NCBI RefSeq assembly: GCF_028128765.1
Contig: NZ_LBJG01000023.1
Coordinates: 310,001-374,000 of the forward strand
DNA: 64,000 bases
Direction of reading: 5' to 3'
From: Bradyrhizobium sp. CCBAU 51627
Lineage (GTDB): Bacteria; Pseudomonadota; Alphaproteobacteria; Rhizobiales; Xanthobacteraceae
Shown piece after piece: positions 19,392 through 28,117 of this stretch (position 1 is the first letter of the stretch; each line of letters begins with the position of its first letter). The notes beneath the pieces were generated by a model. It did no database searches. It saw nothing but the letters and a program-made list of their open reading frames with translations, and had not been told where the DNA came from. The position numbers and the translations under genes are program-made.

Positions 19392-19889
19392 TCATCGCGA
19401 CGGCGAGCTTGCGTTGACGTTGACGACTGGCGGCAGCTTCATCTCGCCGCAGGAGCAGCCCAGCCGGTCGAGCAGACCGCTGAGCTTGACGGCATCGGCA
19501 TCCGACAGTTTCGAGCCGACATATTTCTCGATCGCAGCCGAATAGGCGCCCCACATCCGCTTCTGCAATTCGCGGCCGGCTTCCGTGATCTCGACGAACT
19601 GGCCGCGCTTGTCGATCTTGCATTCGCGCCGGCAGGCAAGCCCCTCATCGACCAGGCGGTCGATCAAGCGCGAGGTGGAGTATTGCGGGATCAGCATCTG
19701 TCGCTCGAGTTCCACCGGCCGCAGCTCTCCGCTCGGCGCGCGCGACAGTTCAAGCAGGGCATCGTACCAGGCCAGCGGCGGGAAGCCGGCCTTCTTCAGA
19801 TCCTGCTCGACGCAGTCGAGCACACGGCTCTGCACCCGCATCAGACGGATCCAGGCGCTGGTTGCCTCGGTTGATGGTTTGCGTTTCAT
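19392..19889 (-). CDS. MarR family transcriptional regulator
   Basis: 165 residues from the ATG at 19887-19889 (four more if an upstream ATG is used). Winged helix: ELRPVELERQMLIPQYSTSRLIDRLVDEGLACRRECKIDKRGQFVEITEAGREL, with the wing Asp/Arg pair in DKRGQ. It is divergent from a glutathione S-transferase gene, and the 126-bp gap carries a strong paired palindrome, so it probably represses that gene and itself. A C-terminal CSCGEMKLPP segment has two Cys that could sense thiols or electrophiles. Confidence 0.88.
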   Translation of the reverse strand: MKRKPSTEATSAWIRLMRVQSRVLDCVEQDLKKAGFPPLAWYDALLELSRAPSGELRPVELERQMLIPQYSTSRLIDRLVDEGLACRRECKIDKRGQFVEITEAGRELQKRMWGAYSAAIEKYVGSKLSDADAVKLSGLLDRLGCSCGEMKLPPVVNVNASSPSR

Positions 19890-19929
19890 GATGCCGCTCA
19901 AACTCGTCGTCCGCTTCTTACCTCACTCG

Positions 19930-19969
19930 ATGCACCTGCATCAATCTTGACTATTCCATGCAGGTGCAT
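19930..19969. promoter_or_regulatory. Candidate MarR operator, two inverted ATGCA-N2-TGCAT palindromes
   Basis: ATGCACCTGCAT (19930-19941) and its exact reverse complement ATGCAGGTGCAT (19958-19969) are 28 bp apart centre to centre, between the divergent MarR and GST genes. Each arm is itself a palindrome (ATGCA, 2 nt, TGCAT), as expected for two MarR dimers. Confidence 0.7.
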
Positions 19970-20015
19970 GTAGGTATTCCTTCGCCCCCACCAAGCGTCA
20001 AGAGGAGGAAATTCC

Positions 20016-20630
20016 ATGAAACTGTATTATTCGCCCGGCGCCTGCTCGCTGTCCCCTCACATCGCGCTTCTCGAGGCCGACCTGCCTTACGAACTGGTCA
20101 AGGTCGATATTCGGGCCAAGAAGCTCGAGAACGGTGACGATTATCTCAAGGTCAATCCGAAGGGTCAGGTCCCCGCGCTGGGCCTCGACAGCGGCGAGAT
20201 CGTGACGGAAGGCCCGGTCATTGTCCAGATGATCGCCGACAAGGCTCCGGCCAAGGCGCTGGCGCCCGCGCGCGACAGCTCCGAGCGATACAAACTGCTC
20301 GAATGGCTGAACTTCCTTACCTCCGAGGTGCACAAGAGCTTTGGCCCGCTGTTCGCTCCGGCGCTGAACGACGAAGCCAAGGCGTTCTTCAAGGATCGCG
20401 TCATGGGCAAGCTGAAGCACATCGACAGCGAACTCGCCGGCCGCGACTATCTCATGGGCAAGCAGTTCTCGGTCGCTGACGGCTACCTCTTCACGATGCT
20501 GACCTGGGGCGATCGGATGAAGTTCGACCTCTCGGCGATGCCGCACCTCACCGCCTATAAAGCCCGCGTCGCGGCACGACCGAAGGTGCAGGAAGCCCTG
20601 AAGAAGGAAGGGCTGATCCAGGCCGCCTGA
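20016..20630 (+). CDS. Glutathione S-transferase (beta class)
   Basis: 204 residues. Thioredoxin-like N-terminal domain MKLYYSPGACSLSPHI (the Cys is the beta-class catalytic residue), cis-Pro region GQVPALGL, and EGPVIVQMIADKAP; all-helical C-terminal domain with MGKQFSVADGYLFTML. It conjugates or binds glutathione in detoxification. A ribosome-binding site AGGAGG lies about 9 nt before the ATG. Its divergent MarR neighbour probably controls it in response to an electrophile. Confidence 0.93.
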   Translation: MKLYYSPGACSLSPHIALLEADLPYELVKVDIRAKKLENGDDYLKVNPKGQVPALGLDSGEIVTEGPVIVQMIADKAPAKALAPARDSSERYKLLEWLNFLTSEVHKSFGPLFAPALNDEAKAFFKDRVMGKLKHIDSELAGRDYLMGKQFSVADGYLFTMLTWGDRMKFDLSAMPHLTAYKARVAARPKVQEALKKEGLIQAA

Positions 20631-20653
20631 GGCGCAAGCGGCGATCAATCGAG

Positions 20654-20678
20654 AGGGCCGGATCGACGATCCGGCCCT
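20654..20678 (+). terminator. Intrinsic terminator of the GST gene
   Basis: Perfect 11-bp stem AGGGCCGGATC/GATCCGGCCCT with a 3-nt loop, followed by TGTCGTTTG, 23 bp after the stop codon. Almost the same stem occurs at 21567-21591. Confidence 0.75.
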
Positions 20679-20826
20679 TGTCGTTTGCTGCCGACGGGCG
20701 TGCAAGCGAACCGGTTTCGCCGGATCATCGTACCTTAGTTAGACTTATGAACGACTGTTCGCCAAATGTAAGCAGTGCTGTCTTGTCACTGCAGGCAAAG
20801 CGGGCGAGCCTTGCCGAATTGATTAA

Positions 20827-21165
20827 ATGATTTTTGAACTCTCATCGGAGTTGAGCTTGACGATCGCCATTGTCCTGATCGCTGCAAGCGCGTTGGTAGG
20901 AGTAGCGACAGGTTACGTGTTCAGGACCTGGGCGCTGGTCGTGATCTCGCCGCCAATTGCGGTTTTCTCTGCGATAGTTCTGCACGCCTATGAGTTCGGA
21001 ATGATGGCGGGCGTGATCATCATTGCCGTCTGTCTTGCCGCCACTCAGCTCGCCTATCTCGCAGCATCATATCTGCTGTACGCGCGCGATGTCTCATCTC
21101 ATGACGAAGTCGACGGCGAACCAGGCGAGATAGGCGACCAGAAAATCCGCCGCCATCACAAGTAG
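20827..21165 (+). CDS. Small hypothetical membrane protein
   Basis: 112 residues with three predicted helices: LTIAIVLIAASALVGVATGYVF, WALVVISPPIAVFSAIVLHAY and MMAGVIIIAVCLAATQLAYLAASYLLY, and a hydrophilic tail (DVSSHDEVDGEPGEIGD). No family recognised. I see no good ribosome-binding site before the ATG. An imperfect inverted repeat GCAGTG/CACTGC (20772-20792) is upstream. Its last 72 bp overlap the convergent gene at 21094. Confidence 0.55.
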   Translation: MIFELSSELSLTIAIVLIAASALVGVATGYVFRTWALVVISPPIAVFSAIVLHAYEFGMMAGVIIIAVCLAATQLAYLAASYLLYARDVSSHDEVDGEPGEIGDQKIRRHHK

Positions 21166-21312
21166 CGCCAGCGCAGCCCAAAGCAACGGTCCCTTGCGGC
21201 GCAGCCGCGCGGGCTTCTGTTGCGGCGAGAGTCGGCGAGGGCTCGGCGCAACAACATATTTCCCGGCGAGATCGCGACCGAGCGCGGTCTTCCGCAGCAC
21301 CAAAGAGTTCAC
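21094..21312 (-). CDS. Small hypothetical membrane protein
   Basis: 72 residues from a GTG at 21310-21312, preceded by AAGAAGG about 8 nt upstream. A basic N-terminal half (LRKTALGRDLAGKYVVAP, SPQQKPARLRRKG) precedes one helix (LLWAALALLVMAADFLVAYLAWFAV). The helix lies partly in the overlap with the plus-strand gene at 20827, which argues this strand codes there. Function unknown. Confidence 0.5.
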   Translation of the reverse strand: MNSLVLRKTALGRDLAGKYVVAPSPRRLSPQQKPARLRRKGPLLWAALALLVMAADFLVAYLAWFAVDFVMR

Positions 21313-21340
21313 CAAAGACACCTTCTTATTTCGTCTTCAA

Positions 21341-21360
21341 CTTGCCGATGCTTCGGCAAG
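21341..21360. other. Perfect 8-bp hairpin in a gene-poor stretch
   Basis: CTTGCCGA and TCGGCAAG around a TGCT tetraloop, just upstream of the minus-strand small membrane gene. The surrounding stretch 21313-21566 has no convincing gene. Read on either strand, no T-run follows, so a terminator is unlikely. Confidence 0.45.
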
Positions 21361-21566
21361 TGTCCCAACCGGATTCTTCAGCCTGATCCGTAGCAGGAGA
21401 GGTGCCAAGGCAGAGCAAAAGAACGGCGCTGTTTTGACGCGTCTATGACATTTGCACGATATCGCAACTGCAGGGGCTCTGCCGCGGTTCCTACGCGATC
21501 TCTATGACTGGTTCCACAAACGTAAATAGAATTGACGCAACCGTGATGACATTTGCCCAAAAGACA

Positions 21567-21591
21567 AAGGCCGGATCGATGATCCGGCCTT
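21567..21591 (-). terminator. Intrinsic terminator of the beta-oxidation operon
   Basis: Stem AAGGCCGGATC/GATCCGGCCTT with a 3-nt loop, followed on the minus strand by TGTCTTTTGGG, 25 bp past the last stop of the operon. Confidence 0.75.
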
Positions 21592-21616
21592 GCTGGACTC
21601 GAACGAACCTAATTGA

Positions 21617-23830
21617 TCAGGCAGCAGCCTTCTTCGGCGCGAAACGGCCGTAGAAGGTTTCGCCCTTGGCCGCCATCTCTTCCAGCAGCTTCGGCGGCGT
21701 GAAGCGCGAGCCGTACTTCGCCTCGAGCTTGTGGCAGAGCTCGACGAACTTCTTCGTGCCCATGAAGTCGATGTAGGACAACGTCCCCCCGGTGAACGGC
21801 GCGAAGCCGAAACCAAGGATCGAGCCGACATCCGCCTCGCGCGGATCGGTGATGACGTGATCCTCGACCGTCCGCGCGGCTTCCACCGCCTGCACGACCA
21901 GGAAGCGCTGCTTCAGCTCCTCGACGTCGAGCGTATCAGGATCGAGCTGCTTCGGCTGCAGCGCGGAGAGCCCCGGCCACAGGCTCTTCTGACCCTTGCC
22001 CTTCTCGGGATAGTCATAGAAGCCCTTGCTGTTCTTGCGGCCCAGGCGTCCCTGAGTCTCGACCATCTCCACCATCAGTTTCTTCTGATCAGGGTTGATG
22101 GCGTTGGGACCGAGATCGGCTTCAGTGGCCTTCATGATCTTGAGGCCGAGATCGAGGGCGACCTCGTCCGAGAGCGAGAGCGGGCCGACCGGCATGCCGG
22201 CCATCTTGGCGCAGTTCTCGATCATCGCGGGCGGTACGCCTTCAAGGAACATCTCGTTGCCTTCAGCGACGTAGCGGCCGACGCAGCGGTTGGCGAAGAA
22301 GCCTCTGGAGTCATTGACCACGATCGGCGTCTTGCCGATCTGGCGGACGTAGTCGAGCGCGGTCGCGAGCGCGACATCGCCGGTGTTCTTGCCGAGGATG
22401 ATCTCGACCAGCATCATCTTCTCGACCGGCGAGAAGAAGTGGATACCGACGAACTTGCCCTGATCCTTGAAGCTCTCGGCCAGCGAAGTGATCGGCAAGG
22501 TCGAGGTGTTCGAGGCGAAGATCACGTCCGGCTTGAGATACTCCTGCGCCTTGGCGAACGTCTCCGCCTTGACCTTGCGGTCCTCGAACACGGCCTCGAT
22601 GACGAGGTCAACGTCCTTCAGCGCGGCATAGTCCGCGGTCGGCGTGATGCGCGCAAGCAGCTTCTCGGCATCCTCAGGCTTGGCGCGGCCCTTCTTGATC
22701 TGGTCCTCGATCACCTTCTGCGCATGCGCCTTGCCCTTGTCGGCGCTTTCCTGATCGCGATCGATCAGCACGACGTCGAGCCCGGCGCGGGCCGAGACGT
22801 AACCGACGCTCGCGCCCATGAAGCCGGCGCCGATCACAGCGATCTTCTTCACCTTGGTCGGCGGTACATCCTTCGGACGGCGCGCGCCCTTGTTCAGCTC
22901 CTGCATGGACAGGAACAGGCTTCGGATCATCGCCGCCGCTTCCTTCGAGCGCAGCACCGAGGTGAAATAGCGCGACTCGACGCGCAGCGCCGCATCGATC
23001 GGCAACTGCAGGCCCTCATAGACGCAGCTCATGATGGCGCGTGCGGCCGGATAGTTGTCGTAGGTTTCGCGGCGATAGATCGCGTTGCCGGCCGGGAACA
23101 TCATCATGCCGGCCTTGGAGAACACCGGGCCGCCGGGCAGCTTGAAACCCTTCTCGTCCCAGGGCGCAATAGCCTTGCCGCCGCCCTTGATCCAGTCCTT
23201 GGCGGCCTTGACGAGATCGGCAACGGGAACGATGGCGTGAATGAGATTCAGCTGCTTCGCTTTCTCGATGGTAACCGGATCGCCCTTCAGCAGAATGGTC
23301 ATCGCGTCCTGCGGCGGCACCAGGCGCGGCACGCGCTGCGTGCCGCCGGCGCCGGGAAAGAGACCGACCTTGACCTCGGGGAGGCCAAGCCGCGTCTTGG
23401 GATTCTCCGCCGCCACGCGGTAGTGGCAGCACAGCGTGATCTCGAAACCGCCGCCGAGCGCGAGGCCGTTGATCGCGGCCGCCCACGGCTTGCCTGACGT
23501 TTCGATCGAGCGCAGCACCTGCGAGAAGCGCCGGCTCTGCTCGAACAGCATCTGGTTCGCGGCGGTCTCGCCCTGTTCCTTGAAGACCTTTGCGTAGGCC
23601 TGGTTCATGCCTTCGAGCATGGAGAGGTCGGCGCCGGCGCAGAACGCCTCCTTGGCCGAGGTGATGACGACGCCCTTCACCGCGGCGTCAGCCGTCGTCG
23701 TCTTGACGATCGCGTCGAGCTCATTGGTCGAGGTCTCGTCGAGCACGTTCATCGAACGGCCCGGGATGTCCCAGGTGACGAGCGCGATGCCGTCGGAATC
23801 GGTCTCAACCTTGAAATTCTTGTATGACAT
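21617..23830 (-). CDS. Enoyl-CoA hydratase / 3-hydroxyacyl-CoA dehydrogenase fusion (FadB/FadJ-like)
   Basis: 737 residues. The N-terminal crotonase domain has the oxyanion-hole segments [15 protein letters not shown] and [13 protein letters not shown], and [19 protein letters not shown]. The C-terminal NAD domain has GXGXXG in [13 protein letters not shown] (from about 335) and the catalytic segment [16 protein letters not shown] with a conserved [10 protein letters not shown]. It performs the second and third steps of fatty acid beta-oxidation. It is 18 bp after the thiolase in a four-gene operon. FadB and FadJ types cannot be told apart here. Confidence 0.95.
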   Translation of the reverse strand: MSYKNFKVETDSDGIALVTWDIPGRSMNVLDETSTNELDAIVKTTTADAAVKGVVITSAKEAFCAGADLSMLEGMNQAYAKVFKEQGETAANQMLFEQSRRFSQVLRSIETSGKPWAAAINGLALGGGFEITLCCHYRVAAENPKTRLGLPEVKVGLFPGAGGTQRVPRLVPPQDAMTILLKGDPVTIEKAKQLNLIHAIVPVADLVKAAKDWIKGGGKAIAPWDEKGFKLPGGPVFSKAGMMMFPAGNAIYRRETYDNYPAARAIMSCVYEGLQLPIDAALRVESRYFTSVLRSKEAAAMIRSLFLSMQELNKGARRPKDVPPTKVKKIAVIGAGFMGASVGYVSARAGLDVVLIDRDQESADKGKAHAQKVIEDQIKKGRAKPEDAEKLLARITPTADYAALKDVDLVIEAVFEDRKVKAETFAKAQEYLKPDVIFASNTSTLPITSLAESFKDQGKFVGIHFFSPVEKMMLVEIILGKNTGDVALATALDYVRQIGKTPIVVNDSRGFFANRCVGRYVAEGNEMFLEGVPPAMIENCAKMAGMPVGPLSLSDEVALDLGLKIMKATEADLGPNAINPDQKKLMVEMVETQGRLGRKNSKGFYDYPEKGKGQKSLWPGLSALQPKQLDPDTLDVEELKQRFLVVQAVEAARTVEDHVITDPREADVGSILGFGFAPFTGGTLSYIDFMGTKKFVELCHKLEAKYGSRFTPPKLLEEMAAKGETFYGRFAPKKAAA

Positions 23831-23848
23831 GTTGGTTGCTCCCTGCCC

Positions 23849-25057
23849 TTAGACGCGCTCGATGATGGTCGCGGTGCCCATGCCGCCGCCGATGCACAGC
23901 GTAACCAGGGCGGTGGACTTGTTGGTGCGCTCGAGCTCGTCGAGCACGGTGCCCAGGATCATCGCGCCGGTGGCGCCGAGCGGATGACCGAGCGCAATGG
24001 CGCCGCCGTTGACGTTGATCCTGGCGTTGTCGATGTCGAAGGCCTGGATGTAGCGCAGCACGACCGAAGCGAACGCCTCGTTGAGCTCGAACAGGTCGAT
24101 GTCCGATTTCTTCATGCCCGAGCGCGCGAATAGCTTTTCGGTGACGTCGACCGGACCGGTCAGCATCATCGCGGGCTCGGAGCCGATGTTCGCGAACGCA
24201 CGGATCCTTGCGCGCGGCTTCAGGCCATATTTCGCGCCCGCCTCCTTGCTGCCGAGCAGCACGGCACCGGCGCCGTCGACGATGCCCGACGAATTGCCGG
24301 CGTGGTGCACGTAATTGACGCGCTCGATCTCCGGATGCGACTGCACCGCGACGCCGTCGAAGCCGCCCATCTGCGCCATCATCGTGAACGACGGCTGCAG
24401 CTGAGCCAGCGACTGCATCGTCGTCGAGGGACGCATATGCTCGTCCTTGGCGAGGATGGTGAGGCCGTTGATGTCCTTCACCGGCACCACCGACTTGTCG
24501 AAACGGCCCTCGTCCCAGGCCTTGGCCGCGCGCTGCTGGCTCTGCACCGCATAGGCGTCGACGTCGTCGCGCGAGAAGCCGTATTTGGTCGCGATCAGAT
24601 CGGCCGAAATACCCTGCGGCATGCAGTAGGTTGGCACGGCGATCGAGGGATCCATTGCCCACGCGCCGCCGGAAGCGAGCATGCCGACGCGGCTCATCGA
24701 TTCGGCGCCCCCGCCGATCACGAGATCATGCTGGCCGCTGATGATCTGGGCCGCGCCGAAATTCACGGCATCCAGGCCGGAGGCGCAGAAACGGCTGATC
24801 TGCACGCCCGGCACTTTCTGGCCGAGGCCTGCCTTGAGGGCGGCAAAACGCGCCATGTCCGAACCGGCTTCGCCGACAGGATCAACGATCCCGAGCACCA
24901 CGTCGTCGACGGAATCCTCGGGCAGGTTGTTGCGGTCCTTCAGCGCCTTGAGCGGCACGGTGGCGAGCGCGAGCGCGGTCACTTCGTGCAGCGCGCCGTC
25001 CGCCTTGCCGCGACCGCGCGGGGTGCGAACGTGGTCGTAGATGAATGCCTCAGGCAT
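23849..25057 (-). CDS. Acetyl-CoA acyltransferase (thiolase)
   Basis: 402 residues. Nucleophile Cys91 in [13 protein letters not shown], base His in [15 protein letters not shown], and the second Cys in [13 protein letters not shown]. The start [18 protein letters not shown] is that of the FadI/FadA-like thiolases; the frame is open 65 codons further upstream, but that part overlaps the acyl-CoA dehydrogenase and has no homology-like character. It cleaves 3-ketoacyl-CoA to acetyl-CoA and the shortened acyl-CoA. Third gene of the PadR-associated operon. Confidence 0.95.
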   Translation of the reverse strand: MPEAFIYDHVRTPRGRGKADGALHEVTALALATVPLKALKDRNNLPEDSVDDVVLGIVDPVGEAGSDMARFAALKAGLGQKVPGVQISRFCASGLDAVNFGAAQIISGQHDLVIGGGAESMSRVGMLASGGAWAMDPSIAVPTYCMPQGISADLIATKYGFSRDDVDAYAVQSQQRAAKAWDEGRFDKSVVPVKDINGLTILAKDEHMRPSTTMQSLAQLQPSFTMMAQMGGFDGVAVQSHPEIERVNYVHHAGNSSGIVDGAGAVLLGSKEAGAKYGLKPRARIRAFANIGSEPAMMLTGPVDVTEKLFARSGMKKSDIDLFELNEAFASVVLRYIQAFDIDNARINVNGGAIALGHPLGATGAMILGTVLDELERTNKSTALVTLCIGGGMGTATIIERV

Positions 25058-25100
25058 GACGCCCTCCTGATGTGATGTTCGAAATTTGATGGCGCGGAAA

Positions 25101-26891
25101 TCAGAACGCTTCCGCAGGCAGTTCCATGATGGTGGCGCAGCCGGACTGGATGCGCGCGAGATTGGCGGCGGTCTCCGGCAGCATCCGCTCCATGAAGAAC
25201 CGGCCGGTGACGAGCTTGGTCGAGAGATAGGGCGTCGCGCCGCTGGCGGCAATCTTCGCCTGCGTCACCTTCGCCATCTTCGCCCACATGTAGCCGAGCG
25301 CGACGAAGCCGAAGAGATGCAGGTAGTCGGTTGCGGCGGCACCGGCATTGTCCGGCTTTGCCATCGCGTTCTGCATCAGCCAGGTCGTGGCCTGCTGGAG
25401 ATGGCCAAGCGAGGTCGAGAGCGGGGTGATGAAAGGCTTCAGCGCCTCGTCGCCGCCGTTCTCCTTGGCAAAGGTCATGACCTCGCCGAAGAAGGCCATG
25501 ATGGCACGGCCGCCGTCGCGCGGCAGCTTGCGGCCGACGAGGTCGAGCGCCTGGATACCGTTGGCGCCTTCATAGATCATGGCGATGCGCGCATCGCGCA
25601 CGAACTGTTCCATGCCCTGCTCGGCGATGTAGCCGTGACCGCCATACATCTGTTGCGCCTGCACCGCGTTGGCGAAACCATAGTCGGTGAGGAAGCCTTT
25701 CAGCACCGGCGTCATCAGGCCCATGTGGTCATCGGCGGACTGGCGGTCCTTCGGATCCTCGGAGCGATGAGCAACGTCGCTCTTCAGCGCGGTCCACATC
25801 ACGAAGGCGCGTGCGGCCTCGTTGAAGGCGCGGATCGAGAGCAGCGTGCGGCGCACGTCGGGATGCACGATGATCGGGTCAGCCGGCTTGTCCGGCGCCT
25901 TCACGCCGGTGAGCGCGCGGCCCTGGATGCGCTCGCGGGCATAGGCGACCGCGTTCTGATAGGCGACCTCGGACTGCGCGAGCCCTTGAACGGCGACGCC
26001 GAGGCGTGCCTCGTTCATCATCACGAACATGCCCTGCATGCCCTTGTTCTCTTCGCCGATCAGCCAGCCGGTGGCGTTGTCGTAGTTCATCACGCAGGTG
26101 GAGTTGCCGTGGATGCCCATCTTGTGCTCGATCGAGCCGCAGACGACGCCATTGCGTGCGCCGACCGAACCGTCGGCATTCACCAGGAATTTCGGCACCA
26201 CGAACAGCGACACGCCCTTGATGCCGCCAGGTGCGCCCTCGATGCGGGCGAGCACGAGGTGGATGATGTTGTCGGCAAGATCATGCTCGCCGGCCGAGAT
26301 GAAGATCTTGGTGCCGGTGATCTTGAAGCTGCCGTCGGCCTGGCGCACTGCCTTGGTGCGGAGCATGCCGAGATCGGTGCCGCAATGCGGCTCGGTCAGG
26401 TTCATGGTGCCGGTCCATTCGCCGGCGATCATCTTCGGAACGTAGGTCTGCTTCTGCTCGGGGCTGCCGTGCACCAGCAATGCGGCGGTCGCGCCCATGG
26501 TGAGACCGCCATACATCGAGAACGCCATGTTGGCGGAGATCTGGAATTCGTTGACCGCCTGGCTGAGCGTCACCGGCAGGCCCTGGCCGCCGAACTCGGT
26601 CGGCGCCGACAGGCCGAGCCAGCCGCCTTCGGCGACCTGCTTGAAAGCTTGCTTGAAACCCTTCGGCGTGGTGACGCTGCCATCGTCGGCGCGCTTGCAG
26701 CCTTCGAGATCACCGACGCGATTGAGCGGCTGCAGCACCTCTTCGGCGAGCTTGGCGGCTTCGCCCAGGATGGCCTCGCGCACGTCGCTCGAGGCATCGG
26801 AGAAGCCGGCGAGATTGTCGTAGCGGTCGATCTGGAAGACGTCGTTGAGCAGGAAGTTCACGTCTTCGACGGGGGCTTTATAGATCGGCAT
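25101..26891 (-). CDS. Acyl-CoA dehydrogenase (long form)
   Basis: 596 residues. Acyl-CoA dehydrogenase core with LTEPHCGTDLGML (FAD and substrate loop), TGTKIFISAGEHDL, and YGGHGYIAEQGMEQFVRDARIAMIYEGANGIQALDLVGRKL (catalytic Glu in YEG). The extra C-terminal domain after about residue 460 marks the AidB-like, roughly 600-residue subclass found in beta-oxidation operons of proteobacteria. It oxidises acyl-CoA, passing electrons to ETF. Second gene of the operon. Confidence 0.94.
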   Translation of the reverse strand: MPIYKAPVEDVNFLLNDVFQIDRYDNLAGFSDASSDVREAILGEAAKLAEEVLQPLNRVGDLEGCKRADDGSVTTPKGFKQAFKQVAEGGWLGLSAPTEFGGQGLPVTLSQAVNEFQISANMAFSMYGGLTMGATAALLVHGSPEQKQTYVPKMIAGEWTGTMNLTEPHCGTDLGMLRTKAVRQADGSFKITGTKIFISAGEHDLADNIIHLVLARIEGAPGGIKGVSLFVVPKFLVNADGSVGARNGVVCGSIEHKMGIHGNSTCVMNYDNATGWLIGEENKGMQGMFVMMNEARLGVAVQGLAQSEVAYQNAVAYARERIQGRALTGVKAPDKPADPIIVHPDVRRTLLSIRAFNEAARAFVMWTALKSDVAHRSEDPKDRQSADDHMGLMTPVLKGFLTDYGFANAVQAQQMYGGHGYIAEQGMEQFVRDARIAMIYEGANGIQALDLVGRKLPRDGGRAIMAFFGEVMTFAKENGGDEALKPFITPLSTSLGHLQQATTWLMQNAMAKPDNAGAAATDYLHLFGFVALGYMWAKMAKVTQAKIAASGATPYLSTKLVTGRFFMERMLPETAANLARIQSGCATIMELPAEAF

Positions 26892-26925
26892 GGTGGTCTC
26901 CCGGCAAGGGCCTGATGATGTTCGC

Positions 26926-27309
26926 TTAGGATTGGGCGGCGAGCTGCTCCGCCATCAGGCGGTGCAGCATGTTGATGGCCTTGAGCGGACGCACCATCAC
27001 CTTGAAATGGGTGATGCGCCCTTCGCTGTCGAAAGTGATGATGTCGACACCGTTGATCTCGATGCCGTCGATCATGGTCTTGAACTCGAGCACCGCGCCG
27101 CTCGCGTTCGTCCATTCCCCGACATAGGTGAAGCCGGGGCCGCCCAGCACCTTCTCGGCGCTGGCGAGATATTTGAAAGTGATGTCGCGCCCGCGCTGCG
27201 GCGAATGCACGACGGGGCTTTCGAAGACGGCGTCGGGGTGCAGCAGGTCCCACAGCGCGGCGCTGTCGTGGAACTTCATGTAGGCGTACCAGGAATCGAG
27301 GCCGGTCAT
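26926..27309 (-). CDS. SnoaL-like / NTF2-fold protein of the beta-oxidation operon
   Basis: 127 residues: an N-terminal helix (WYAYMKFHDSAALWDLLHPDAVFESPVVHSP), then strands GRDITFKYLASAEKVLGG, EFKTMIDGIEINGVDIITFDSEGRITHFKVMVRPL. It is first in the operon and directly faces the PadR regulator. Family known as small hydratase/isomerase folds; its role next to beta-oxidation is inferred to be acyl-CoA related, not shown. Confidence 0.82.
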   Translation of the reverse strand: MTGLDSWYAYMKFHDSAALWDLLHPDAVFESPVVHSPQRGRDITFKYLASAEKVLGGPGFTYVGEWTNASGAVLEFKTMIDGIEINGVDIITFDSEGRITHFKVMVRPLKAINMLHRLMAEQLAAQS

Positions 27310-27434
27310 TCTCAGGTGCCTCCCTCAAGGCCTTGGACAAAAGCTTTGAAAACAACCCCATGCACAGTAGCGAGGAGGTTGATTCCGCTGGGTTTTCGGG
27401 TCGGGTCCTGGGTCCAATCCCGAGTTCACCTCAT

Positions 27435-27466
27435 ATGCACATTGACGCATATGCACCAATACGCAT
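27435..27466. promoter_or_regulatory. Candidate PadR operator, two abutting ATGC-N8-GCAT palindromes
   Basis: ATGC at 27435-27438 pairs with GCAT at 27447-27450, and immediately ATGC at 27451-27454 pairs with GCAT at 27463-27466. Each has an 8-nt spacer, the same geometry as the ATGT-N8-ACAT site described for PadR of Lactobacillus. It lies 43 bp before the PadR start and 126 bp before the divergent operon. Confidence 0.7.
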
Positions 27467-27508
27467 AAAGTCAAGCCAGATCATCGGGACTTCAAGGGAG
27501 CTGGTGCC

Positions 27509-28096
27509 ATGGCGCTGGGCGACGCAATCCTCGCATGCCTCACGGAACGTCCGATGACGGGCTACGAGCTCGCCAAGACATTCGATTCCTCGATCGGATT
27601 CTTTTGGAAAGCCGACCACCAGCAGATCTATCGCGAACTCTCCAAGCTTCGCGACCGCGGCTACATCCAGGGCCGTGAGGTCGTCCAGACAGGCAAGCCC
27701 AATAAGCTCATCTATACGCTGACTTCCGAGGGCCGAACAGCGCTGCGGCACTGGGCCGCGCGACCGAGCACCCCGCCCTCGATCAAGGACGATTTGCTGG
27801 TCCGGCTGCACGCGCTCGACAGCCTCGACATCGAGCCCATCCGCACCGATCTGATGGACCGGCTGGAGCACCATCGCGACCGGCACGAGAATTACGAGCG
27901 GATCCTGAAAAAGCGATTCCCTGACGGGAAGGCGGAAGGCGTGCTCGACCTCGGTAACCTGCTGCTGCTTCAGCTCGGCGCCCGGCACGAGCAGATGGTC
28001 GCCGATTTCTGCGAGGAGGCGCTCGAGGCGCTGTCGGCGATGTCAGGCAAGGGCACGGTGGTGCCGATCGAGGACGGCAAGCGGGACAAGGGCTAG
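27509..28096 (+). CDS. PadR family transcriptional regulator
   Basis: 195 residues. N-terminal winged helix (ILACLTERPMTGYELAKTFDSSIGFFWKADHQQIYRELSKLRDRGYIQGREV and the wing GKPNKLIYTLTSEGRTALRHW), then the Vir-like helical C-terminal dimerisation domain. It is divergent from the four-gene beta-oxidation operon with a double operator between them, so it most likely represses that operon and itself. The effector is probably an acyl-CoA or a hydroxylated acid, inferred only from context. Confidence 0.92.
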   Translation: MALGDAILACLTERPMTGYELAKTFDSSIGFFWKADHQQIYRELSKLRDRGYIQGREVVQTGKPNKLIYTLTSEGRTALRHWAARPSTPPSIKDDLLVRLHALDSLDIEPIRTDLMDRLEHHRDRHENYERILKKRFPDGKAEGVLDLGNLLLLQLGARHEQMVADFCEEALEALSAMSGKGTVVPIEDGKRDKG

Positions 28097-28117
28097 ACAG
28101 CACCGGGGCCCAGGCCG

